The notes beneath the pieces are model-generated. The model was not told the DNA's origin. It ran no database searches and worked only from the letters and a program-made list of their open reading frames with translations. Shown here piece after piece: positions 49,587-58,750 of a DNA stretch of 64,000 nucleotides. Within the stretch, counting starts at the first letter, position 1, and each line of letters opens with the position of its first letter. The stretch covers positions 1 through 64,000 of the forward strand of contig JACKLF010000001.1 of assembly GCA_024236055.1 (NCBI GenBank), given 5' to 3'. Position numbers and translations under genes: made by a program. This stretch comes from Alphaproteobacteria bacterium (GTDB taxonomy: Bacteria; Pseudomonadota; Alphaproteobacteria; Micropepsales; Micropepsaceae).

Positions 49587-51575
49587 CTACAGCCTGAAGG
49601 CGATGAACTGGGCATCCACGCCGCGCCCGCTGACCGCCAGCACGATATACTGCTTGCCGTTCAGCATATAGGTCATGGGCGAGCCGGACTGCTGACCGGG
49701 CATGAACACCGCGCCCTTTTCCGCGCCGGTCGCCTTGTCATAGGCGCGCAGGCGCGCGCCCTTGGTGCCGGTCTCGTCGGTGTACATTTCCGGATCGCCG
49801 CAGATGACCAGCGACTTGGTGGTCAGCGGCGAAATCTTGCCCATCATGCCGGTGCGCGGAATCTTCACGCCCTTCAGCGCCGGATGGTTGCGGATCTCGT
49901 CCGGCGTCTCGCCATGGGCGATCTGCCAGGTCTGGGTGCCGTCCGCCAGGTTGGTCGCGGTGATGCGGCCATAGGGCGGCTTGATGATCGGCAGGCCGTC
50001 GACGCTGGGATAATAGGCCCGGGGAATGTCGGACGGCGGGCTGGCATGGACATAGTCGAACGCGCCGCGCGTGTGATCGGGATTGGGAATGATCGAGCCG
50101 GCGGTCAGCGGATTGGTCTGGGAATAGGTATAGACCGTGTAGGTATCCGGATCGTAGGAGCCGCCGGGCCAGTTCACGCCGCCGATATAGCCGGGCAGGT
50201 TGATGACGCCGATGGGGCCGTCCTTTTTGCCCATGATCGGGGCGGTATAGACCGGGCCCAGCTTGTAATGGCTGGCGATCTCCAGCGCCTTCTGGTGCAG
50301 CTCGGGCGTGAAGTCGATCAGGTCGTCCTTGGTGATGCCCTGGCGGTCGACCGGCGGCGGCTTGGTGGGCTGCGGCTGGGTGGGCGAATACCATTCGCCC
50401 GGCACGTCGCCCTTGGGCACCTTGACTTCCGGGATCGGCCAGACCGGCTTGCCCGTCTCGCGGTCCAGCACGAACAGGAAAGCCTGCTTGGTCGGCTGGC
50501 ACAGCGCCTTGATGGTGCGGCCATTGTGCGGCAGGTCGCACAGGATCGCGGCGCAGGGCACGTCATAGTCCCACAAGCCGTGATGGACCATCTGGTAATG
50601 CCACTTGCGCTTGCCGGTCTCGATGTCCACCGCGACGATGGAGTCGCTGAACAGGTTGTCGCCGGCGCGATAGATGCCCATCTGGTCGCCGGTGGGCAGT
50701 TCGATGCCCAGATAGGCCAGGCCCAGTTCCTCGTCGGCGGAAATCTGGTTCCAGCAGCCGGTGTTGCCGGCGGCCTCGGCCTGGCCGGGCTTCAGCCAGG
50801 TGTCATAGCCGAACTCGCCCTTCATCGGGATGGTGTGGAAGATCCATTTGCGCTTGCCGGTCTTCACGTCGAAGCCGCGCACATAGCCCTTGGCATTGTC
50901 CTTCACCGCGGGCGTGTTGCCGGCGGTATGGGCCGCGCCGATGATCACCACGTTGCGCGCGATGGTGGGCGCGGTGTGCAGGCCGATGTCGGCGGTATCG
51001 GGGTCCAGGTCCTGGTCGTCGTCCTTCTTCAGATCGACGATGCCGTTCTCGCCGAAGCTGGTGTCGGGCAGGCCGGTCTTGGCGTCCAGCGAGCAGAGCT
51101 GATAGCCGATGGTGACATAGAGGATGCGTTCGGCATTGCCGTCGGTCCAGTAGCCGACGCCGCGGCCCGACAGGCGGCGGGGCGAATGGGCGGCGCGGGC
51201 GCCTTCCTCGATGGTCTTGTGGACCCAGATGATCTCGCCGGTGGCGCCGTCCAGGCAGACCACGTCGCGGCGCGTGCCCACGGTGGCATAAAGGCGGCCC
51301 TTGATCAGCAGCGGCGTGCACTGAAGCTGGTATTCGGGGCGCGGGCCGAAATTGGCGGTCTTGAAGTGCCAGGCGATCTGCAGCTTGTTGAAATTGTCCG
51401 CATTGATCTGGTCCAGCGGGGCATAGCGCCAGTAGGCCAGGTTGCCGCCATAGCTGGTCCAGTCGGTGTCGGCCGGCGTGGTCTGGGCGTTGGCCGGCAG
51501 GCGCCCGGCGATCGTGCCGGCGATGGTGCCTGCGATCGTCGTTGTCAGCATCAGACGGCGGTCAAGCGCGCGCAT
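49587..51575 (-). CDS. PQQ-dependent dehydrogenase, glucose-dehydrogenase type (2)
   Basis: A 662-residue paralogue of the dehydrogenase at 43591. The signal peptide (MRALDRRLMLTTTIAGTIAG) holds three IAGT repeats. The propeller repeats the same landmarks: DVVCLDGATGEIIW, GYVRGFDVKTGKRKWIFHT, the active-site LWDYDVP and the Lys in PTKQAFLFVLDRETGKP. The two share long identical runs, such as IPEVKVPKG and GEWYSPTQP, so they arose by duplication, but diverge elsewhere. Start 51575 is fixed by the leader and a GGGGAGA ribosome site. No cytochrome gene and no PQQ synthesis genes are in the window. The substrate is unknown. Confidence 0.88.
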   Translation of the reverse strand: MRALDRRLMLTTTIAGTIAGTIAGRLPANAQTTPADTDWTSYGGNLAYWRYAPLDQINADNFNKLQIAWHFKTANFGPRPEYQLQCTPLLIKGRLYATVGTRRDVVCLDGATGEIIWVHKTIEEGARAAHSPRRLSGRGVGYWTDGNAERILYVTIGYQLCSLDAKTGLPDTSFGENGIVDLKKDDDQDLDPDTADIGLHTAPTIARNVVIIGAAHTAGNTPAVKDNAKGYVRGFDVKTGKRKWIFHTIPMKGEFGYDTWLKPGQAEAAGNTGCWNQISADEELGLAYLGIELPTGDQMGIYRAGDNLFSDSIVAVDIETGKRKWHYQMVHHGLWDYDVPCAAILCDLPHNGRTIKALCQPTKQAFLFVLDRETGKPVWPIPEVKVPKGDVPGEWYSPTQPQPTKPPPVDRQGITKDDLIDFTPELHQKALEIASHYKLGPVYTAPIMGKKDGPIGVINLPGYIGGVNWPGGSYDPDTYTVYTYSQTNPLTAGSIIPNPDHTRGAFDYVHASPPSDIPRAYYPSVDGLPIIKPPYGRITATNLADGTQTWQIAHGETPDEIRNHPALKGVKIPRTGMMGKISPLTTKSLVICGDPEMYTDETGTKGARLRAYDKATGAEKGAVFMPGQQSGSPMTYMLNGKQYIVLAVSGRGVDAQFIAFRL
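51505..51540 (-). repeat. 12-bp repeat in a signal peptide
   Basis: Three near-identical 12-base units (CCGGCGATCGTG, CCGGCGATGGTG, CCTGCGATCGTC) encode repeated IAGT in the hydrophobic core of the second PQQ dehydrogenase leader. Copy changes would alter the length of the signal peptide core without a frameshift. Confidence 0.8.
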
Positions 51576-51703
51576 CGAAATCTCCCCATTTTTTATGGTC
51601 TGCGCACACGGATGCTCCCGGCCGCCGGCAGGCGCGGGGACACTAGCCCAGGGCAAAGCGCAATCCCAAGCACAAAGCGGAAATCGGGTTTGCGGATGCG
51701 AAA

Positions 51704-53191
51704 CTAGCTGGACGGGAAGGTGAATTGTGCGCCGCCGCGAATCCCGGTGGGCCAGCGCGCAGTGACGGTCTTCAGCTTCGTGTAGAAATGGACAGATTCC
51801 GGTCCGTAGACGCCGTGGCTGCCGAAGATCGAGGCCTTCCAGCCGCCGAAGCTGTGGGTGCCCACTGGTACCGGTATCGGCACGTTCACCCCCACCATGC
51901 CCACCTGGATGGACTGGGTGAAGTCGCGCGCCGCATCGCCGTCGCGGGTGAAGATCGCGGTGCCGTTGCCGAAGGGGTGGGCGTTGATCATGCCCACGGC
52001 GGCGGCATAGTCGGGCACGCGCACCACCGACAGGACGGGGCCGAAAATCTCTTCCTGATAGACGGTCATGTCGGTGGTCACGCGGTCCAGCAGCGTGCCG
52101 CCCAGCCAGTAGCCTTTTTCATAACCCTGCAGAGACAGGCCGCGTCCGTCCACGACCAGTTCGGCGCCCTGTTGTTCGCCCGCCGCGATATAGCCGGCGA
52201 CCTTGTCGCGGTGCGCTGCCGTCACCAGCGGGCCCATCTCGGCGCCCGCATCGGTGGCGGGGCCGATCTTCAGCGCCTGCACGCGCGGCTTCAGCCTGGC
52301 GACCAGCGCATCGGCGGTCTTTTCGCCCACCGGCACCGCCACCGACACCGCCATGCAGCGTTCGCCCGCCGAGCCGTAACCGGCGCCCATCAGCGCATCG
52401 GCGGCCTGGTCCAGGTCGGCATCGGGCATCACCACCAGATGGTTCTTGGCTCCGCCCAGCGCCTGCACCCGCTTGCCCGCCGCGCAGCCGCGTCCATAGA
52501 CATACTGCGCGATGGGGGTGGAGCCGACAAAGCTGACCGCGGCGATACCCGGATGATCCAGAATGGCGTCCACCGCCGGCTTGCCGCCATGCACGACATT
52601 CAGCACGCCATCGGGCAGCCCCGCCTCGCGCCACAGCGCCCACAGCAGGTTGGGGGCTGAGGGATCGCGCTCTGACGGTTTCAGGATGAAGGCGTTCCCG
52701 CAGGCCAGCGCCATGGGCATCATCCACAGCGGCACCATGACGGGAAAGTTGAAGGGGGTGATGCCCGCCACCACGCCCAGCGGCTGGCGCTGGTCGAAGG
52801 AATCCATGCTGGTGGCGACATTGGCGCTGAAGCTGCCTTTCAGCAGATGCGGGATGCCGCAGGCGAACTCCACCACCTCCTGGCCGCGCGCGATTTCACC
52901 CAGGGCATCGGAATGGGTCTTGCCGTGTTCGGCGCTGATGGCGCGGGCCAGCTCGTCCTTGCGGGCCTCCATCAGGCGGCGCATCTCGTACATCACCCTG
53001 GCGCGGCGCGCCGGCGTGGTGGCGGCCCAGGCGGGAAAGGCGGCGGTGGCGGCGGCCACGGCAGCGTCGATCTCGGCCGCGCCGCCGGAGGCGACCGCAC
53101 CGCTTTGTTCGCCCGTTGCCGGGTTGAACACCGGCGTGGACGCGCCGCTGCTCACGGTTTTTCCGCCAATGATATGGCCGATCTGGTTCAT
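51704..53191 (-). CDS. mmsA: Methylmalonate-semialdehyde dehydrogenase (acylating)
   Basis: A 495-residue CoA-dependent aldehyde dehydrogenase: NAD-site ITPFNFPVMVPLWMMPMALA, substrate/cofactor landmarks KPSERDPSAP and ALGGAKNHLVVMPDAD, and the catalytic Cys in GYGSAGERCMAVSVAV. C-terminal IGMINAHPFGNG-like and GVNVPIPVPVGTHSFGGWK motifs are hallmarks of MmsA. It turns methylmalonate or malonate semialdehyde into propionyl- or acetyl-CoA in valine, pyrimidine and inositol breakdown. Start 53191 follows a good ribosome site. Its usual partner genes are not here. It lies 32 bases downstream of amn on the same strand. Confidence 0.92.
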   Translation of the reverse strand: MNQIGHIIGGKTVSSGASTPVFNPATGEQSGAVASGGAAEIDAAVAAATAAFPAWAATTPARRARVMYEMRRLMEARKDELARAISAEHGKTHSDALGEIARGQEVVEFACGIPHLLKGSFSANVATSMDSFDQRQPLGVVAGITPFNFPVMVPLWMMPMALACGNAFILKPSERDPSAPNLLWALWREAGLPDGVLNVVHGGKPAVDAILDHPGIAAVSFVGSTPIAQYVYGRGCAAGKRVQALGGAKNHLVVMPDADLDQAADALMGAGYGSAGERCMAVSVAVPVGEKTADALVARLKPRVQALKIGPATDAGAEMGPLVTAAHRDKVAGYIAAGEQQGAELVVDGRGLSLQGYEKGYWLGGTLLDRVTTDMTVYQEEIFGPVLSVVRVPDYAAAVGMINAHPFGNGTAIFTRDGDAARDFTQSIQVGMVGVNVPIPVPVGTHSFGGWKASIFGSHGVYGPESVHFYTKLKTVTARWPTGIRGGAQFTFPSS

Positions 53192-53223
53192 CGCGGTCCC
53201 CCGGATATTCTTGTTATGCGGCC

Positions 53224-54717
53224 CTAGCGGAAGGCCGGTTCGGTGAAGCTGCGCAGCTTGCGCGAATGCAGTGTGCCATTGCGGGCGGCGGTGCGCATCA
53301 GTTCCAGCGCCTTGATGCCGATCTGCAGGTGCTGGCTGACCCGTTCCTCGTAGAAGGCGTCGGCCATGCCGGGCAGCTTGATCTCGCCATGCAGGGGGCG
53401 GTCCGACACGCAGAGCAGCGTGCCATAGGGCACGCGGAAGCGATAGCCATTGGCCGCCAGGGTGGCTGATTCCATGTCGATGGCGATGGCTCGGCTCTGG
53501 TTGAAGCGCACGGACAGTTCCTCGAAGCGCAATTCCCAGTTGCGGTCGTCGGTGGTGACGACGGTACCGGTGCGCAGGCGCTCCTTCAGCACCTTGCCGC
53601 TGGCGCCGGTGACCTCTTTCACCGCATCGGCCAGCGCAAGCTGCACCTCGGCGATGGTGGGCACCGGAATGGCCAGCGGCAGAAGCTGGTCCAGCACATG
53701 GTCGTCGCGCAGATAGGCGTTGGCCAGCACATAATCGCCCAGCCGCTGGCTGCCGCGCAGGCCGCCGCAATGGCCCACCATCAGCCAGACATGCGGGCGC
53801 AGCACCGCGATATGGTCGGTGATGGTCTTGGCGTTGGATGGGCCCACCCCGATATTGACCAGGGTGATGCCTTCGCCGTTTTCCTGCACCAGGTGATAGG
53901 CCGGCATCTGGGGCATCTTGACCAGCGGGTCACGGCTGGGCGGCTTGCCCTTTTCGATCACGCGTCCGCCCGGCTCGATGAACTGGCGCGCGCGGCCCGC
54001 ATCGATCTCCGTGTGGGCATAATCGACGAACTCGTCGATGTAGCGCTGATAGTTGGTGAACAGCACGAAGCTCTGGAAATGCGCCGGGTCGGTGCCGGTG
54101 TAATGGCGCAGCCGGTGCAGGGAATAGTCCACCCGCTCGGCGCTGAACAGCGACAGGGGCCCCGCGCCGGGACCGGTCCAGCGCCCGCCATCGGCGATGG
54201 CGTCATGGGCCGCGTCCAGCCGGGGCATGGGGAAGTGGCGCGCCAGTTCGACGCGCTCCTTGGCCGACATGCGCGAGGCGGCGCGTTCCACCGCGAAGGT
54301 CAGGGGTATGGGCGTGCGGCTTTCGCCGACATAGATCGCCGCGTCGGTGGTGGACTGAACCAGTTCGATCTGCTCGGTCAGATAGCGCGCGAACAGGCGG
54401 GGCGCTGTGATGGTGTTGCCGTACCAGCCGGGGCGGGTGACCTTGCCGAAGGCCAGGGTGGTGGCGCCCGGCATGGAAACCGCTTCCACCTCCATGCCCA
54501 GATAGGGATAGACCGGCTGGCGGGCGTTCCTGCGGTCGCCCGCCGCGAAGGCTTCGAAATCCTCTTCGATGGCGGCCAGGGCGGCGTCATACAACTGTGT
54601 CAGGCGCGCGACCGCCTCGGCCCCGCTGGCGCAGCGCACCAGTGCAGTGGCGGGAATGTTGCCTTCAAGGGGCCCCTGTGGGTTAGAAGAATCTGGGGTA
54701 GAAGTGGGTGTGTTCAT
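53224..54717 (-). CDS. amn: AMP nucleosidase
   Basis: A 497-residue enzyme that hydrolyses AMP to adenine and ribose-5-phosphate. An Amn N-terminal domain (YPYLGMEVEAVSMPG, LFARYLTEQIEL) is followed by a nucleoside-phosphorylase-fold catalytic half (NIGVGPSNAKTITDHIAVLR, WLMVGHCGGLRGSQRLGDYV, AIAIDMESATLAANGYRFRV, LCVSDRPLHGEIKLPG). The length matches the E. coli enzyme. It is divergent from purine nucleoside phosphorylase with only 33 bases between starts, so the pair probably shares a compact control region for purine salvage. Confidence 0.93.
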   Translation of the reverse strand: MNTPTSTPDSSNPQGPLEGNIPATALVRCASGAEAVARLTQLYDAALAAIEEDFEAFAAGDRRNARQPVYPYLGMEVEAVSMPGATTLAFGKVTRPGWYGNTITAPRLFARYLTEQIELVQSTTDAAIYVGESRTPIPLTFAVERAASRMSAKERVELARHFPMPRLDAAHDAIADGGRWTGPGAGPLSLFSAERVDYSLHRLRHYTGTDPAHFQSFVLFTNYQRYIDEFVDYAHTEIDAGRARQFIEPGGRVIEKGKPPSRDPLVKMPQMPAYHLVQENGEGITLVNIGVGPSNAKTITDHIAVLRPHVWLMVGHCGGLRGSQRLGDYVLANAYLRDDHVLDQLLPLAIPVPTIAEVQLALADAVKEVTGASGKVLKERLRTGTVVTTDDRNWELRFEELSVRFNQSRAIAIDMESATLAANGYRFRVPYGTLLCVSDRPLHGEIKLPGMADAFYEERVSQHLQIGIKALELMRTAARNGTLHSRKLRSFTEPAFR

Positions 54718-54750
54718 GGGTCCGGCCGTGGGCGACGGGTAAGGATATTG

Positions 54751-55626
54751 ATGAGCGCATACGATGGCAAAGCCATGACCGTGGCGGAAGCGGCCGAACA
54801 GGTGGCGCAGGGCGTGGCAGCCTTGCGCCGGCTGCACGGCGGCGCATTTCCCAAAACTGCCCTGATTCTGGGCAGCGGCCTGGGGCCGTTGGCCGGGCAG
54901 GTCACGGAAGCAACAGAAATATCCTATGGCGATATTCCCGGCTTTCCGGTTCCCAGCGTGGAGGGCCATGCCGGGCGGTTGCTGTTGGGGCGGCTGGCCG
55001 GCACGCCGGTCGCCTGTCTGGCCGGGCGCTTTCATGTCTATGAAGGCCATCCTGTGCAGGCGATCGCCATTCCCATCCGCATCCTGCGCGCGCTGGGCGT
55101 GGAGCGCATCGTGCTGACCAATGCGGCGGGCGGGCTGAGCCCGGCCATGACGGTGGGCACGCTGATGGTGGTGAAGGATCACATCAATTTCACCGGGCGC
55201 AATCCGCTGGTGGGCCCGAATGACGAGAGCGTGGGCCCGCGCTTTTTCGACATGACCTATGCCTATGATCCGGCCTTGCGCGCGATGTTCGCGGATGCCG
55301 CGCGCGACAGCGGCGTTGCCGTGGCCGAAGGCGTCTATGTCGGCGTGCTGGGCCCCAGCTTTGAAACCCCGGCGGAGATCGCCATGTTCGCGCGCTGGGG
55401 CGGCGATGCGGTGGGCATGTCGACCGTGCCCGAATGCCTGGCGGCGGTGCATTGCGGCATGAAGGTGGCGGCGCTTTCGCTGATCACCAACGCGGGGGCG
55501 GGCCTGTCGGTGGATGGCGCGCCGCCTGCGCCGCTGTCGCATCATGATGTGATGATCCAGGGGCAGAAGGCCTATGACCGGGCCGAAAAGCTGCTGCTGG
55601 CCTTTTTCGCGCGGCTGAAGGACTGA
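54751..55626 (+). CDS. Purine nucleoside phosphorylase (trimeric type)
   Basis: A 291-residue enzyme splitting inosine and guanosine with phosphate. Family motifs are ALILGSGLGPLA, the phosphate-binding CLAGRFHVYEGH, IVLTNAAGGLSPAM, VLGPSFETPAEIAM and the base site MSTVPECLA with LITNAGAG. ATG 54751 is used; an in-frame ATG at 54775 is the alternative. It is divergent from amn, and the broken bioF follows 56 bases downstream. Confidence 0.92.
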   Translation: MSAYDGKAMTVAEAAEQVAQGVAALRRLHGGAFPKTALILGSGLGPLAGQVTEATEISYGDIPGFPVPSVEGHAGRLLLGRLAGTPVACLAGRFHVYEGHPVQAIAIPIRILRALGVERIVLTNAAGGLSPAMTVGTLMVVKDHINFTGRNPLVGPNDESVGPRFFDMTYAYDPALRAMFADAARDSGVAVAEGVYVGVLGPSFETPAEIAMFARWGGDAVGMSTVPECLAAVHCGMKVAALSLITNAGAGLSVDGAPPAPLSHHDVMIQGQKAYDRAEKLLLAFFARLKD

Positions 55627-55682
55627 GCGCATGACAGGTCCGGCTTGCCCTTCATGGGCCAGTGTGGAATCGATGCCGCGTC

Positions 55683-56815
55683 ATGACTGACGGCACTTCC
55701 GACACTGATCCGCATCGCGACATGCTGGATGCGCTGGCGGCGCGCGGGCGGCTTCGGGCGCTGACGCCGCGCAGGGGGCTGGATTTCACCTCCAACGATT
55801 ATCTGGGGCTGGCGGGATCACGGGCCCTGCGCAACGGCTGAAGAAGCGCGGCGCGAACGGCGTGCCGCTGGGCGCAGGCGGATCGCGCCTGCTGCGCAGC
55901 AATCACCCGAACATGAGGCGCTGGAGGATGAAGCCGCCGCCTTTTCGGCAGCCAGACGGCGCTGTATTTTCCCACCGGCTATTCACCAACGCCGCTCTTG
56001 TGACGCCACACTGCCACAGCGCGGCGACCTGATCGTGCGCGACGCGCTGATCAGTGCCTCGCTGCGCGGGGCTGGACCCGCGCGCATCCGCGCGCGAGCG
56101 CCACAACGACGTCACCGCGATGGAGGATGTCATTCGCGCCTGGCGCGCGCACGCAGGCGCACAGGCCGCGTATGGATCGCGGCGGAGACGCTCTATTCGA
56201 TGGATGGCGACCGCGCACCGCTGGCGATCTGGTGGCGCTGGCGGCGCGCCAGCGACCATGCTGCTGCTGGATGAGGCTCATGCCACCGGCGTCTGCATGG
56301 CGAACAGGGCGCGGGCTCGGTCTGCGGCCCCAAGGAGCGCGGCCAACATCATCGCTCCACACCTGCAGCAGGGCCTGGGCGCGGCGGGGGCGCTGGTCTG
56401 CCTGCCGCGGCTTTATCGCGATGTCATGGTCAATCGCGGCCGCGCCTTCATCTATTCCACCGCACCGTCGCCCCTGATGGCGGCAGTGGTGCGCGCGGCG
56501 CTGAAACTGTGCGCCGGGGCCGACGCGGCGCGCGCGCTTCTGATGGCCCGCATCGCGCGCGCAGGGGACCATGCGCGGCGGCTGGGCATCGCGCCGTCCG
56601 GTTCGCAGATCCAGCCGGTCATTGTCGGCGCGGACACGGCGGCGACCGGGCTTGCCGCGGCGTTGCAGGCGCAGGGCTTTGACATTCGCGCCATCCGCCC
56701 GCCGACCGTGCCCGAAGGCACCGCGCGGCTGCGCGTGGCGCTGTCTCTGAATGTGGATGAAGACGCCATCGATGCCCTGTTCGCGACGATGGCGGCGCAG
56801 ATGGTGACAGCATGA
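55683..56815 (+). pseudogene. bioF: Broken 8-amino-7-oxononanoate synthase (bioF)
   Basis: A BioF gene in several frames. From ATG 55683 the start is readable (RGLDFTSNDYLGLAGSRALR) but stops at 55839-55841. Later pieces in other frames are GAGGSRLLRSN, YFPTGYS, LLLDEAHATGV and, from about 56400, the clean C-terminal RLYRDVMVNRGRAFIYST to the stop at 56815. The PLP-lysine region reads HTCSR: the Lys codon is AGG, Arg, at 56370-56372, so the catalytic residue is also lost. BioF condenses pimeloyl-ACP with alanine, the first ring-assembly step. The overlap with bioD (ATGA) shows the operon layout is original. Confidence 0.85.
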
Positions 56816-57420
56816 GCCAGTTCGTCGTGACCGGAACCGATACCGGCATCGGCAAGACGGTGTTTTCGGCGGGCCTGTGCGGCATGCTGGGCGCGCGCTA
56901 CTGGAAGCCGGTGCAGGCGGGGCTGGACGGCCCCACCGACAGCGAGGTTGTGGCCGAACTGTCCGGCGCCGAATGCCTGCCCGAGGCATATCGGCTCCAG
57001 ATGCCGGCCTCGCCGCACCAGGCGGCGGCAGAGGAGGGCGTCGCCATCGATCCCGACGCGCTGGTGCCGCCGCAAGGCCCGCTGGTGATCGAAGGGGCGG
57101 GCGGGCTGATGGTGCCCCTGACCCGCCAGACGCTTTATATCGACGTCTTTGCCCGCTGGGGTTTGCCGCTGATCCTGTGCGCGCGCACGGCGCTGGGCAC
57201 CATCAATCACACGCTGTTGTCTGTGGAAGCGATCCGCGCGCGCGGCATTCCGCTTCTGGGCGTGGCCTTCCTGGGCGAGGCCAATGACGAGAGCGAGCGC
57301 ATCATCGTGGAGAAGGCCGATGTGAAGCGGCTGGGCCGGTTGCCGCCGATCACGCCGCTGACGCCGGGGCGTCTGGGTGGCGTGTTCTCCAAGATCTTCC
57401 ACCGCGAGGATTTCGCATGA
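56812..57420 (+). CDS. bioD: Dethiobiotin synthetase
   Basis: A 202-residue ATP-dependent enzyme, typical length. P-loop GTDTGIGKTVFSAGLCG, substrate Lys in YWKPVQAG, EGAGGLMVPL and the nucleotide-specificity stretch ARTALGTINHTLL are present. It makes the ureido ring of dethiobiotin. It overlaps bioF by four bases and bioA by four bases. Confidence 0.94.
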   Translation: MSQFVVTGTDTGIGKTVFSAGLCGMLGARYWKPVQAGLDGPTDSEVVAELSGAECLPEAYRLQMPASPHQAAAEEGVAIDPDALVPPQGPLVIEGAGGLMVPLTRQTLYIDVFARWGLPLILCARTALGTINHTLLSVEAIRARGIPLLGVAFLGEANDESERIIVEKADVKRLGRLPPITPLTPGRLGGVFSKIFHREDFA

Positions 57421-58679
57421 GCGAGGCCGTGAATATTTCGCCGGTCTGGCATCCCTTCACCCAGCACGGCCTGACGCCGCATTCGCCGGTGGTGGTGCGC
57501 GGGCAGGGCGCCTGGCTGGAGCTGGAGAATGGCGACCGGCTGCTGGACGCGATTTCCTCCTGGTGGGTGATCACCCACGGCCACTGCCATCCGCGCATCG
57601 TGGCGGCGATGCAGGAGCAGGCGGCGCGGCTGGACCAGGTGATCTTCGCCGGCTTCACCCATCCGCCTGCCGAGGAGCTGGCGCGCAAGCTTCTGTCCAT
57701 CGTGCCGCACGGCCTCAGCCACGTCTTCTATTCGGACAGCGGATCGACCGCGGTGGAAGTGGGGCTGAAGATGGCGCTGGGCTACTGGAAGAACCGGGGC
57801 ATCAATCGCACCCGCATCGTCGCCATGCACCACGCCTATCACGGCGACACGGTGGGCACCATGTCGGCGGGCGCGCGTGGCGTGTTCAACGACGCCTATG
57901 CGCCGCTGCTGTTCGATGTCGCGCGCATTCCCTTCCCCGAGGCGGGGCAGGAGCGGCGCACCCTGGACATGCTGGATCATCATGCCAAGGGTGCGGCGGC
58001 GCTGCTGATCGAGCCGCTGATCTGCGGATCGGGCGGCATGAAGATCTATGGCCCCGATGTGCTCAAGGGCATGGCCGACATATGCGCGCGCCACGGCACG
58101 CTTCTGATCGCGGACGAGGTGATGACCGGCTTCGGGCGAACCGGCACGCTGTTCGCCTGCGAGCAGGCGGGCGTGACCCCCGATATCATGCCGCTGGCCA
58201 AGGGGCTGACCGGCGGCTCGATCCCGCTGGCGGCGACGCTGTGCAAGCCGGACATATTTGCAGCCCATTATTCGCCCCACCGCATTCACACCTTCTTTCA
58301 TTCCAGCTCCTTCACCGCCAACCCGATTGCCTGCGCGGCGGCGAGCGCCAATCTGGACGTGTGGCTGGGCGAGCCGGTGCTGGAACAGGTGAACGGGTTG
58401 TGCGCGATGCAGGAAGCGAACCTGGAGGCCTTCCGCGCCGATCCGCGCTTCGAGAATGTGCGCCGGATGGGAACCATCACCGCGATGGACCTGAAGGTCG
58501 AGGATCCGGGCTATCTGGCCACGCTGGGGCCGGAACTGACCGCTTTTTTCCACGCCCAGGGCATATTGCTGCGCCCGCTGGGCAACACGATTTACGTCAT
58601 GCCGCCCTACTGCATCAGCGCCGGGGAACTGGCGATGGTCTATGCCGCGATCAAGGAAGCGGCGGCGCAGTTCGGGTGA
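57417..58679 (+). CDS. bioA: Adenosylmethionine-8-amino-7-oxononanoate aminotransferase
   Basis: A 420-residue PLP aminotransferase. Motifs are ISSWWVITHGHCHP, the PLP phosphate loop SDSGSTAVEVGLKMA, IADEVMTGFGRTG and the Schiff-base Lys in LAKGLTGGSIPL. The WHPFTQ start is the BioA signature. It converts KAPA to DAPA using SAM. It and bioD are intact although bioF upstream is broken, and no bioB or bioC lies in the window. It is the last gene of the biotin unit. Confidence 0.94.
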   Translation: MSEAVNISPVWHPFTQHGLTPHSPVVVRGQGAWLELENGDRLLDAISSWWVITHGHCHPRIVAAMQEQAARLDQVIFAGFTHPPAEELARKLLSIVPHGLSHVFYSDSGSTAVEVGLKMALGYWKNRGINRTRIVAMHHAYHGDTVGTMSAGARGVFNDAYAPLLFDVARIPFPEAGQERRTLDMLDHHAKGAAALLIEPLICGSGGMKIYGPDVLKGMADICARHGTLLIADEVMTGFGRTGTLFACEQAGVTPDIMPLAKGLTGGSIPLAATLCKPDIFAAHYSPHRIHTFFHSSSFTANPIACAAASANLDVWLGEPVLEQVNGLCAMQEANLEAFRADPRFENVRRMGTITAMDLKVEDPGYLATLGPELTAFFHAQGILLRPLGNTIYVMPPYCISAGELAMVYAAIKEAAAQFG

Positions 58680-58718
58680 GGGACGGCAAACGTAACCATT
58701 AGTGGCCCGGCGGCGAAG

Positions 58719-58738
58719 TGGGGATATGATGGTCCCCA
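58719..58738. promoter_or_regulatory. Small inverted repeat upstream of msrA
   Basis: TGGGGA (58719-58724) and TCCCCA (58733-58738) are exact inverted arms, just before the msrA ribosome site. It could be an operator or a weak leader hairpin. Confidence 0.35.
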
Positions 58739-58750
58739 AGGGAGTATGCC

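Noticed and set aside
51704..53770. Longer reading frame for mmsA starting at 53770
   Set aside because: The extra 193 codons are antisense-like to amn with no domain; ATG 53191 has a ribosome site and the normal family start.
53698..54750. N-terminal extension of purine nucleoside phosphorylase
   Set aside because: It covers the amn gene on the other strand and has no domain; ATG 54751 gives the family length.
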